DNA of 64,000 bases from Polyangium sp. 6x1 (lineage in GTDB: Bacteria; Myxococcota_A; Polyangia; Polyangiales; Polyangiaceae), in contig NZ_JARZHH010000030.1 of NCBI RefSeq assembly GCF_029946515.1, forward strand, positions 1 through 64,000, read 5' to 3'. The position numbers and the translations under genes are program-made. The notes beneath the pieces were generated by a model, which did not search any database, was not told the DNA's origin, and saw nothing but the letters and a program-made list of their open reading frames with translations. Positions 1 to 7,912 of the stretch are shown piece by piece; the first letter of the stretch is position 1, and each line of letters starts with the position of its first letter.

Positions 1-1
1 G

Positions 2-2497
2 GGCGCGCAAGGGGGCCAGGGCGGCGCGGCGGGCGAAGGCGGCGCGGGCGGGCAGGGCGGCGCAGGCGGGCAGGGCGGCGGCGGCAGCGGCGGAGGCGTG
101 CCGAGCGGCGTCGTGATCGAGTGTCCGGCGCCTCCGCTCACGCCGCCGGCCGAGGGCACGTGTGCGGTGGTCAAGCAGGGGACCACGGGCACGATCTTCC
201 GCGGCACCGTGCTCGCGCCCGATCAGACGTTCCATCGCGGCGAGCTCGCGCTCGACAAGACGGGCAGCATCGCCTGCGTCGACTGCGATTGCAGCGCCTC
301 GCCCGCCGCGGCCGATCCCACGATCATCGAGTGCGCGGACGGCGTCATCTCGCCCGGCCTCATCAACGCGCACGATCACATCGGCTTCGCGAACAACGCG
401 CCGAAGACGCACGACGGCATCCGCTACACGCACCGCCATCAGTGGCGGAAGGGCGCGCCGGGCCTGCCGAAGATCTCGGTGGCCGGCGGCGCGAGCGGCG
501 ACGTGGTGCGGTTCGCCGAGCTGCGCTTCGTGATGAGCGGCGCGACCTCGACGCTCGGCGCGGGCGGCCAGGCGGGCCTGCTCCGCAACCTCGACGTGCA
601 AGGCCGCATGGAGGGCCTCCCGATCCCGCCTGCGGACTCCGACACGTTCCCGCTCGGCGACAGCGGCGGCCTCATGCTCGAGTCGGGCTGTAGCTACCCC
701 TCGCCCACGTCGGCCGCGTCGATCGCCGACATCGAGGCGTACGTGCCGCACGTCAGCGAAGGCATCGACAAGGCCGCGCACAACGAGATCGCCTGCCAGA
801 TCTCGGGCACGAACGACATCGTCCAGCCGCAGACGGCCATCGTGCATGCGATCGGCTTCAACGCCGACGACTTCGGCGAGATGCGCAAGGACTTCAGCAC
901 CGTCGTCTGGTCGCCGCGCTCGAACGTCGATCTCTACGGCAACACCGCGAGCGTCACGCTGCTCGACACGCTCGGCGTGCCGATCGCGCTCGGCACGGAC
1001 TGGGTGGCCTCGGGCTCGATGAACCTCCTGCGCGAGCTACGCTGCGCGGACGAGCTCAACACGCTCCACTACGACGGCCATTTCTCCGACCTCGAGCTCT
1101 GGCGCATGGTCACGACGAACGCCGCGCTCGCCGCGGGCGCCGGCGACATCGTGGGCATGCTGAAGCCGGGCTACGTCGCTGACGTCACGATCTTCGACGG
1201 CAAGGATCGCAAGGATCACCGCGCCGTCATCGGCGCCGGCGTCGAGGACGTCGTGCTCGTCATGCGCGGCGGCAAGGTGCTCTACGGCGACGACGCGCTC
1301 GTGGCCGATCCGGGCGTCGGGGGCGCGGACTGCGAGGCCTTGCCCGTCTGCAACCGGGCCAAGCGCGCGTGCGTCGCGAAGGACCTGAACGGCATCACGC
1401 TGAACCAGATCCGCACGGCCGGCGAGGCGTTCTACCCGCTGTTCTACTGCAACGACCAGGCGCCGAACCTCGAGCCGAGCTGCGTCCCCTGGCGCACCGA
1501 ATACGCGAACGGCATCACCTCCGAAGACGACGACGGCGACGGCCTCACGAACGACGTCGACAACTGCCCCAAGGTCTTCAACCCGATCCGGCCGCTCGAT
1601 CAGGGCGCGCAGGCGGACATCGACGGCGACAAGGTCGGCGACGTCTGCGACGCGTGCCCCTTCGACGCGAACGACGGCTGCACGGCGCTCGACGCGAACG
1701 ACATCGACGCCGACGGCGTGCCGAACGGCAGCGACAACTGCCCCGAGGCGGCGAACGCCGACCAGGCCGACGCGGACACGGACGGCCACGGCGACGCTTG
1801 TGATCCGTGCGCCGAGCCGAACTTCGGCACGCCGATCTGCCCGCCGAAGCCCATGCTCATCGAGGTGATCCGCAACCCGGCGCACCCCGAGCATCCGGCC
1901 GCGGGCTCGACCGTCGCGATCAAGGACGTCTACGTCACGGCCCTCCGCCCGAACACGGGCAACAGCCGCGGCTTCTACGTGCAGGACACGTCGCTCGCGC
2001 CCTTCAGCGGCATCTTCGTCTTCACGGGCAGCACGGCGCCGCAGGTCCAGATCGGCAACCGCGTCAGCATCGCGGGCAAGTACGAGGAGTACTTCGGCCT
2101 CGGCGAGATCACGAACGCGATCGTGACCGTCGACGACGCGGGCACGACGCTCCCGTTCGGCCCGATCGACATCGCGGAGCCCGCCACCATCGCGACGAAC
2201 GGCATGTTCGCCGAGGGCTACGAGTCGATGCTCGTGCGCGTGGTGAACGTGGCGATCACGGTCGTGAATTCGGACGGCGCGGGCGACTACGACGAGTTCT
2301 CGGTCACCGGCAACTTGCGCGTCGACGACCAGATCACGGACGCGGCGCTGAACATGGGCCTGAACAACACGTGCGCGGTGGGATCGAAGTTCACCTCGAT
2401 CACCGGAGTCCACGGCTACTCGTTCAACAACTTCAAGCTCATGCCGCGCAGCAAGAGCGACGTCGTGTTCGTCGACTGCGATCCGTTCGTCCCCTGA
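2..2497 (+). CDS. Secreted amidohydrolase with thrombospondin type 3 repeats (5' partial)
   Basis: The reading frame is open to the left edge, where it encodes a Gly-rich linker (GGAGGQGG-like), so the real start and probably a lipoprotein signal lie upstream. The catalytic part resembles imidazolonepropionase/Trz-Atz type metal-dependent hydrolases. It has the strand-1 HxH motif in GLINAHDHIG, a later HVSEG, a further His in AIVHAIGF and the metal-binding Asp in LGTDW, with typical composite-domain ends (DVTIFDG). Two calcium-binding thrombospondin type 3 style repeats follow (DDDGDGLTNDVDNCP near 1530-1570 and DIDADGVPNGSDNCP near 1705-1745). A C-terminal OB-fold-like domain follows (FYVQDTS, GNRVSIAGKY). 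I infer an exported, surface-attached hydrolase; its substrate cannot be read from sequence. Confidence 0.85.
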   Translation, partial: GAQGGQGGAAGEGGAGGQGGAGGQGGGGSGGGVPSGVVIECPAPPLTPPAEGTCAVVKQGTTGTIFRGTVLAPDQTFHRGELALDKTGSIACVDCDCSASPAAADPTIIECADGVISPGLINAHDHIGFANNAPKTHDGIRYTHRHQWRKGAPGLPKISVAGGASGDVVRFAELRFVMSGATSTLGAGGQAGLLRNLDVQGRMEGLPIPPADSDTFPLGDSGGLMLESGCSYPSPTSAASIADIEAYVPHVSEGIDKAAHNEIACQISGTNDIVQPQTAIVHAIGFNADDFGEMRKDFSTVVWSPRSNVDLYGNTASVTLLDTLGVPIALGTDWVASGSMNLLRELRCADELNTLHYDGHFSDLELWRMVTTNAALAAGAGDIVGMLKPGYVADVTIFDGKDRKDHRAVIGAGVEDVVLVMRGGKVLYGDDALVADPGVGGADCEALPVCNRAKRACVAKDLNGITLNQIRTAGEAFYPLFYCNDQAPNLEPSCVPWRTEYANGITSEDDDGDGLTNDVDNCPKVFNPIRPLDQGAQADIDGDKVGDVCDACPFDANDGCTALDANDIDADGVPNGSDNCPEAANADQADADTDGHGDACDPCAEPNFGTPICPPKPMLIEVIRNPAHPEHPAAGSTVAIKDVYVTALRPNTGNSRGFYVQDTSLAPFSGIFVFTGSTAPQVQIGNRVSIAGKYEEYFGLGEITNAIVTVDDAGTTLPFGPIDIAEPATIATNGMFAEGYESMLVRVVNVAITVVNSDGAGDYDEFSVTGNLRVDDQITDAALNMGLNNTCAVGSKFTSITGVHGYSFNNFKLMPRSKSDVVFVDCDPFVP

Positions 2498-2516
2498 ACG
2501 GTCTGCCCGCGTGAAA

Positions 2517-2539
2517 GGGGGATGCCCGCCGCATCCCCC
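2517..2539. terminator. Hairpin between two convergent genes
   Basis: A 9-bp perfect stem (GGGGGATGC / GCATCCCCC) with a 5-nt loop sits between the convergent amidohydrolase and lipoprotein genes. On the minus strand it is followed by TTTCAC. The plus-strand side is C-rich with no clear T-run, so any intrinsic termination is more likely for the minus-strand gene. Confidence 0.5.
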
Positions 2540-2562
2540 TCCCCCTCCCCTACCGTTTCAGC

Positions 2563-3936
2563 TCAAAGGTTCGTCGCGATCGCGACGCCGGCGAGGCTCG
2601 TCCCGCCGACGAGCACGGGCGCGGTGAACGCGCCGTTCTGCAGGCGCACGTGTTGCGCCTTTCCAGTCATGTCGACGTAGACGATCTCAGCCTCCGCATC
2701 CCCCGCGCCGAGCGCGAGCGCGGGCCTGCCGAGGGTCTTCGGCCCGACGTCCTGCACGGCCGAGAACGTCACGCCGTCGAAGCGCGCCCACCGGAGGCTG
2801 GCCGTCGCGGCCTCGCGGAACACGAGCAGCGCGCCGCCCGAAGGCAACGCGAGCAGCGCGGGCTCGTTCGACTTCGCGCCCGTGATCTCGACCGGCGTCG
2901 CGCTCCACGTCCCACCCTTCCGCGCGACGAACGAGAGCTGCCTGTCGCTCGCGCGCGAGAAGACGACGACGAGCTCCGGGCCCTGCGCCGACGTGAGCGC
3001 CGCGATCGCGGGCGTGCTGTCGTCGACGTCGAACCCCGCGACGTGCTGGGTCGCCGCTTCCCACGTCCCTGCCGCGCGGCGCTGCGTGTACAGGTTCGGA
3101 TCGTTCCACCCGTCGTTCGCGATCACCGGATCCAGGCCGAGCACGGTGATCGCCGCGGCCGCATCTCCCAGGCTGTACGTGCTGGCCCCGACCTTGATCT
3201 CTTCGTTCGTCGGACCAAACCCTCCGACGGCCGTGTACGCGGCGTACCAGTAGCGGTTGTTGCTCACGTCCTGGTAGACGATGTGCAGCGCGGCGAGCGA
3301 GGCGGCGATGCTGGGCATCGCCCGCATGGTCAGGTTGTTCCCCAGGTTCGCCATGGCGCCGAAGCCGTCTGCCTCGCTCCAGACGGCCACCCGCACCCGA
3401 TCCTTCGTGGCGACGTCGCTGCTGTGCAGCACCGCGACGCCCCTCTTTTGCCCGGGCAGGATGGCGAACGCCGGCGGATCGGCGCTCTTCTCGCTCACGG
3501 CCGTCTCCATCGTCCAGCCGTCCTTCGTCTGGAACCGCTTCGTGATGCCGCCCTGCGTCCCGATCGCGAACATCACGAGCGCCGGGCACGCGGGGCAACC
3601 AGGCGCGTCGCAGCTCCCGGGCAAACCGGGTTCCACGGGACAAACGCCCATGCCGCCGCTGCCGCCCGCGCCGCCGCTTCCGCCGGCGCCTCCGATACCG
3701 CCCGCGCCGCCGCTCCCGCCGCCTCCGATACCGCCCGCGCCGCCGACCCCACCCGCGCCGCCACTCCCACCGCCGACCCCGCCTGCGCCGCCGCTGCCCG
3801 AGCTCGACGACGCCGCCATGCCGCCGCTGCCGCTCGACGATCCCGCCTCGCCGACCTGCGCGTCGTCGATCGGGCAGCCTGAGAGCGCCACGCCGAACAG
3901 CGCGAGCGCAATCCCCTGGTCGTACCGCTTCGCCAT
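2563..3936 (-). CDS. Lipoprotein with Gly-rich linker and beta-propeller-like domain, function unknown
   Basis: A 457-aa protein with a lipoprotein signal (GVALSGC, Cys21). A Ser/Gly-rich then GGAGGxGG low-complexity linker of about 70 residues follows, and then a Cys-flanked segment (CDAPGCPACPA). The remaining 340 or so residues are beta-rich with repeated blade-like stretches (VRVAVWSEADGFG, LHIVYQDVSNNRYWY, LVVVFSRASDRQLSFVARKGG), which suggests a sialidase- or lectin-like propeller. No catalytic motif was recognised. It is the last gene of a minus-strand run with the PEGA/TPR protein, from which it is separated by 2 bp, and the Ser/Thr kinase. It may be an outer-membrane partner of that pair, which is inference. 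Confidence 0.8.
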   Translation of the reverse strand: MAKRYDQGIALALFGVALSGCPIDDAQVGEAGSSSGSGGMAASSSSGSGGAGGVGGGSGGAGGVGGAGGIGGGGSGGAGGIGGAGGSGGAGGSGGMGVCPVEPGLPGSCDAPGCPACPALVMFAIGTQGGITKRFQTKDGWTMETAVSEKSADPPAFAILPGQKRGVAVLHSSDVATKDRVRVAVWSEADGFGAMANLGNNLTMRAMPSIAASLAALHIVYQDVSNNRYWYAAYTAVGGFGPTNEEIKVGASTYSLGDAAAAITVLGLDPVIANDGWNDPNLYTQRRAAGTWEAATQHVAGFDVDDSTPAIAALTSAQGPELVVVFSRASDRQLSFVARKGGTWSATPVEITGAKSNEPALLALPSGGALLVFREAATASLRWARFDGVTFSAVQDVGPKTLGRPALALGAGDAEAEIVYVDMTGKAQHVRLQNGAFTAPVLVGGTSLAGVAIATNL

Positions 3937-3938
3937 CG

Positions 3939-4967
3939 TCAGAACGCTCCCTGGAGCATGAGCCCGCCGTCGCCGCGCCCGACGTAGGGCACGACGTGCA
4001 CGCTCTGCGCCTGCGGTTTCTTCTGCGAGAGCCCGCGCACGATGCCGAACACCGCCGCGCCGATGCCCGCGGCTCCTGCCGCCGTCAGGCCCACGAACAG
4101 GTAAAAGCTCCTGTCCTTGCGCGCGTTGTCGGCGTCGGGCCGGTACTCTTTCGTTGGATCACAAACGGATGGCGTACCCGGGCAGTTCACGCGGATCGTC
4201 TCCTCCGCGTCCATCTGATCGAACCGGAAGTAGACCCCGGCCCCCACCGCCGCGAGCCCGAGCCCGCCCGCGACGTACGCCCAGACGGGCACGCCGCCCG
4301 AGGCCGGCGCCGGCTTGGGTTTGTCCGGGGGCGGCGGCTTCTTCGCGACCGCCGCGGCGGGCACGAGCGAGAGCTCCACCGTCACCTTCTGGCCCTCCGC
4401 GAGCTCCACCGGCTTCTCGATCTTCTCGAAGCCCGGCGCGCTCGCCTCGAACATGTGTTTGCCCGGGTCGAGCGGGATCGTCTCGCCGAGCGCCGCGAGC
4501 GGCAGGCGGATCCCGTCGCGCGCGACCTCGAGCCCCTCGGGCCGCGCGCCGACGACGAGCTCCACGCGCGCGAGGCGCGGCTCGATCGCCGCGATCCCTT
4601 CCTTCGCCACCTGCTCGAGCTGCTTCTTGCGCTCCTCGCCGAGCGTGTCCTGGTTGAGCTGCAACGCGCGGCGGTAGTCGACGACCGCCTGCGTCAGCTT
4701 GCCCTCGTGCTCGTGGCACTTCGCGATGTTGATCAGCGTGCTCGCCGCGGGGTTCAGCTCCATGCTCGCGTCGAACTTCGCGCAGCCCTCGGCCCAGTTG
4801 CCGTCGTTCACGAGCTTGCGCCCGCTCAGGTAGAGCGCCTCCGCCGCCGCGGGATCCCGAGGGTTGTCCTGCCCGAACGCACGCCCGGGACATGCAGAGA
4901 CGATCACCAGCGCGGAGACGGCGAACGCTCGCTGGAGCGACGCCGGGATCGGACGTTCAATATTCAT
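3939..4967 (-). CDS. TPR/PEGA-domain membrane protein
   Basis: A 342-aa protein. I chose the ATG at 4967 because it opens directly onto a signal peptide (hydrophobic 14-26, possible cleavage near AFG/QD at 32). TPR-like helices cover about 40-110 (ALYLSGRKLVNDGNWAEGC, LINIAKCHEHEGKLTQAVVDY). A PEGA-type beta domain spans about 133-203 (PLDPGKHMFEASAPGF). A Pro/Lys linker, one membrane segment (227-247), a short loop with two Cys (262, 269) and a second membrane segment (287-311) follow. This layout is a standard partner of myxobacterial Ser/Thr kinases. The start overlaps the upstream kinase gene by 11 bp, which indicates co-transcription and probably translational coupling. Confidence 0.85.
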   Translation of the reverse strand: MNIERPIPASLQRAFAVSALVIVSACPGRAFGQDNPRDPAAAEALYLSGRKLVNDGNWAEGCAKFDASMELNPAASTLINIAKCHEHEGKLTQAVVDYRRALQLNQDTLGEERKKQLEQVAKEGIAAIEPRLARVELVVGARPEGLEVARDGIRLPLAALGETIPLDPGKHMFEASAPGFEKIEKPVELAEGQKVTVELSLVPAAAVAKKPPPPDKPKPAPASGGVPVWAYVAGGLGLAAVGAGVYFRFDQMDAEETIRVNCPGTPSVCDPTKEYRPDADNARKDRSFYLFVGLTAAGAAGIGAAVFGIVRGLSQKKPQAQSVHVVPYVGRGDGGLMLQGAF

Positions 4968-6567
4968 CGAGCGGATTTTTGGGGGTCTTCGACGTGCCGG
5001 TGCCCGCGGGCTTGCCGCGGTTCCACCCGCTGGTCGAGGGGAGCGGAGAGACGGGTTTGTCCGAGGACGAGGGCGCGGTCGACGCGACAGGCGCGGCCGC
5101 CGAAGACGAGGACAGAGGCTCCGCGGCAGGCGCGGCCGACGCCGAGGACTCCGGGATCGTCGCCGGCTCCGCGCTGGAAAGCTCGGCCGGGATGGTGGCC
5201 GCGGGCGCGCGGGCTGAGGCCGTCTGCGCGGACGTCGGCGTCGGCGTCGCGGTGGGCAACGTCGTCGCGAGCGGCCCGCCTTTGGGCCAGAACGTGAGCG
5301 CGGCGCCGACCGCGCCCACGCCCACGACGAGCAGCAAGAGCGCGAGGACGGGCGTGACCGACGAGCGCCGCTTGCTCTGCACCTCCGCCGGGAAGCGCAG
5401 AGGCTCCCGGCTCGATCGGGTGAGCGCGGGCGACGAAGGATCCGCGCCGGACGACGTCGCGTCGCTCGGCTCCGGCGACGCAGCCTCGGAGGACGCCCCG
5501 CCCCCCTCGACGGCCGCGACGTGCGGGGGAACGGGCGGCGCGGTCGCGGTGATCGCGGCGTCGGCGGGCGGCGGCTGGGAGAGCGGCAACTCGCGCGCCG
5601 GTTCGAGCACGATCGAAGGCAGCACCGCGCGCGAGCCGGGCGGGGGGGCGACGGTCGCGGGGGGTTTGACCTCGAAGGTCTCCGCGAGCGCCGCCACCAT
5701 CTCGACCGAACCATTGAAGCGCGTGCTCGTGTCGAGCGCTGTGGCCCGGGAGAACCAGGCGTCGAACGCCGCGGGCAGGCTCACGCCGAGCTCCTTCGCG
5801 CGCTCGCTCGCCGGCACCTGCGCGCCGCGCGCCACCAGCATCAGGTAGGGGTAGAGCCCCTGGGCGGATTTGCGCTCGCGCGCCCAGTACGGTTTGCCCA
5901 CGAGCATCGTGAACGCGATGTGGGCGAGCGAGTACCGGTCGACATGTGGCCCGATCGCCTCCCCGGCGATCTGCTCGGGGGCCATGTAGAGCGGCGAACC
6001 GACGCTTTTTGTCGTGTTTGAGCTCGCCGTTCCGTCGGCCACGATTTTCGCCACGCCGAAATCCAGGATCTTGAGGCGGGGCGAACCATCGTCCCGGCGC
6101 GTCAGGAACAGGTTCTCGGGCTTCAGATCGCGGTGGATGATGCCTGCGGCGTGCGTGCGATCGAGCGCCAGCGCGGCCTGGTGCAGGAGCGTGACGACCT
6201 CCTCGAGCGGCAGGCGCTTGCGCACCTTGAGCAGGGCGCCGATCTCCTCGCCCTTGAGGAGCTCCATCACGATGAACGGCATGCCCGTGGCTTCGTCCAC
6301 GCCGGCATCGAGCGTCTCGACGATGTGCTCGCTCTCGATCCCGGCCGCGACCTTGGCTTCGAGCTCGAAGCGGGCGCGCATCTCCGGGTCGCTCACGAGG
6401 CTCGGCAGCATCACCTTCAACGCGCGGCGTCGCTCGGTGTTCTTCTGCAACACCTCGTACACCGCGCCCATGCCGCCGGCCTTGATACAGCGCACGACCT
6501 CGTAGGCGCCGTGAAAGAGGGCGCCCGTCGCGAGGACGGCGATGTCCGCGTCTCGATCCCCGGCCAT
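4957..6567 (-). CDS. Transmembrane Ser/Thr protein kinase (PknB-like)
   Basis: A 536-aa Hanks-type kinase. The start at 6567 places the kinase domain at the N-terminus; an ATG at 6711 would add 48 residues that do not look like kinase. Visible motifs are the Gly loop KAGGMGAVYEV (29-39), Lys51 in ALKVM, HRDLKPEN (145-152, catalytic Asp147), DFG (169-171) and SPLYMAPEQ in the activation segment. The subdomain IX motif reads DRYSLAH, with Ala where Gly is usual. A Pro/Ala/Ser-rich linker leads to one transmembrane helix (404-426) and a low-complexity Ala/Ser/Pro outer tail without a recognised sensor domain. It overlaps the PEGA/TPR gene by 11 bp and probably phosphorylates cytoplasmic targets in response to an envelope signal. 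Confidence 0.92.
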   Translation of the reverse strand: MAGDRDADIAVLATGALFHGAYEVVRCIKAGGMGAVYEVLQKNTERRRALKVMLPSLVSDPEMRARFELEAKVAAGIESEHIVETLDAGVDEATGMPFIVMELLKGEEIGALLKVRKRLPLEEVVTLLHQAALALDRTHAAGIIHRDLKPENLFLTRRDDGSPRLKILDFGVAKIVADGTASSNTTKSVGSPLYMAPEQIAGEAIGPHVDRYSLAHIAFTMLVGKPYWARERKSAQGLYPYLMLVARGAQVPASERAKELGVSLPAAFDAWFSRATALDTSTRFNGSVEMVAALAETFEVKPPATVAPPPGSRAVLPSIVLEPARELPLSQPPPADAAITATAPPVPPHVAAVEGGGASSEAASPEPSDATSSGADPSSPALTRSSREPLRFPAEVQSKRRSSVTPVLALLLLVVGVGAVGAALTFWPKGGPLATTLPTATPTPTSAQTASARAPAATIPAELSSAEPATIPESSASAAPAAEPLSSSSAAAPVASTAPSSSDKPVSPLPSTSGWNRGKPAGTGTSKTPKNPLDEY

Positions 6568-6621
6568 GGCCCCCCGAGGGTAGCAAAACCTCCCTCCGTT
6601 GGGCCCCTTTCCGACGGCGTG

Positions 6622-6637
6622 AGCAAGATCCGACCCG
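6622..6637 (-). promoter_or_regulatory. Possible weak sigma54 promoter upstream of the Ser/Thr kinase
   Basis: On the minus strand the sequence CGGGTCGGATCTTGCT has GG-N10-GC spacing with a perfect TTGC at -12 and partial match at -24 (CGGGTCG against TGGCACG). It lies about 55 bp upstream of the chosen kinase start. A match of this quality can arise by chance in GC-rich DNA. Confidence 0.22.
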
Positions 6638-6784
6638 ATTGCTGCAACGCAACAAATTTCGAGCAAAGCCCGTGATCGTGATGCCAAACACATTGCGTCA
6701 CGAAGTGGCATGCGCGTTTTCCAGGCGCCGTGACCAAGGCTATCGTCGTGGGCGTCGCGGGCGCGGGCTCGCGAAAGGAGAAAT

Positions 6785-7903
6785 ATGTCGCGCGTGCGGC
6801 CGCTCGTGGATCTGCGGACGATGATCGAGCTCGGGCGCTGGCTCGGCCCGTGGACGGATGGGCAGGAGGCGCCGCGCGACGTCCGCCGCGAAGAGCTCAG
6901 CCTCGAGGGTCGCCGCGCCGGGGATCGCGCGTTTTCAGCTTTCGTTTATCGATCGCGCCGTCACGCGCCGGTGGGCTCGCTCCTGCTCGTTCCGGGTCTC
7001 CATTACCTCGGTCCGCTCGATCCGCGGATGGATCGCTTCGCGCGGATCCTGGCGACCGCGGGCCTCACGGTGCTCGCGCCGCGGCTGCCCGATTTCACGT
7101 CGCTCGTGCTCGGCGAAAACGTGTTCGACGACCTCTCGCGCGCATTTTCGGCCCTTCTCGAGCTGCCGGACCGCCCGCCGGGCAGGCCTGGCGTCTTCAG
7201 CATTTCGTTCGGGTCGCTCCCTTCGCTCTGGCTCGCGGCGCGCTCGGACCTCCGCGCCGAGGTGGGCTCCTTGATCGTATTCGGCGGGTATGCCGATTTC
7301 GGGGACACGCTGCGATTCTGCATCCACGGCCGCCCCGGCGCGGCGCACGACCCATTGAACCGCCCCGTCGTGTTCATGAACCTCCTGCCCTGGCTCGACG
7401 ACAAACCCGACGATCCCGCGCCGCTCGTCGCTGCGCTGCGAACGTACGTCGAGGCGACGTGGGGGCGGCTCGAAATGAAGGTCGACGGGAAATGGCAAGC
7501 CATTGCGCGGGCCGTCGCGGACGAGCTCGCGCCGGAGCATCGGCCCTTGTTCTTCGCCGCGACGGGTGTCTCGGGCGACACGAAGGCGCTCGTCGACGCG
7601 GCGCTCGGGCGATCGGGTGACGCATTCGCGTGGCTCGATCCAGGCCCGCTGCTCGGGGACATCCGCTGCCCCGTCCATTTCATCCACGGCGCGGACGACG
7701 ACGTGATCCCGTACGAGCAGGCGTTTGCCCTGGCGAAACGGCTACCCGAAGGGGTTTGTCGGGGCATTCACGTGACGGGGCTCTACGGGCACACGCACAA
7801 GGCGGACGCGAGCACGACGCTGCGCGACGTGCCGGCGCTCGTGCGGGAAGGTGCGACGCTCTTGCGGATGTTATCGGCGGTGGCGCGGTGCGGGGGTGGG
7901 TGA
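6785..7903 (+). CDS. Alpha/beta hydrolase
   Basis: A 372-aa protein preceded by a strong ribosome binding site (AAAGGAG, 5 nt before the ATG). The central part has an alpha/beta-hydrolase layout: LLLVPGLHYLGPLDPR (oxyanion region), a nucleophile elbow FSISFGSLPSL (S-x-S-x-G in place of G-x-S-x-G), HGADDDVIPYEQ carrying the likely acid Asp, and GLYGHTHK carrying the likely catalytic His. No signal peptide is seen, so it is probably cytoplasmic. It is divergent from the kinase gene (217-bp gap) and convergent with the amine oxidase, 9 bp away. Substrate unknown. Confidence 0.8.
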   Translation: MSRVRPLVDLRTMIELGRWLGPWTDGQEAPRDVRREELSLEGRRAGDRAFSAFVYRSRRHAPVGSLLLVPGLHYLGPLDPRMDRFARILATAGLTVLAPRLPDFTSLVLGENVFDDLSRAFSALLELPDRPPGRPGVFSISFGSLPSLWLAARSDLRAEVGSLIVFGGYADFGDTLRFCIHGRPGAAHDPLNRPVVFMNLLPWLDDKPDDPAPLVAALRTYVEATWGRLEMKVDGKWQAIARAVADELAPEHRPLFFAATGVSGDTKALVDAALGRSGDAFAWLDPGPLLGDIRCPVHFIHGADDDVIPYEQAFALAKRLPEGVCRGIHVTGLYGHTHKADASTTLRDVPALVREGATLLRMLSAVARCGGG

Positions 7904-7912
7904 CGAATCGAA

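Noticed and set aside
1037-2413. Minus-strand frame opposite the amidohydrolase
   Set aside because: Arg/Val/Ala-rich shadow of a coding region with clear motifs on the other strand.
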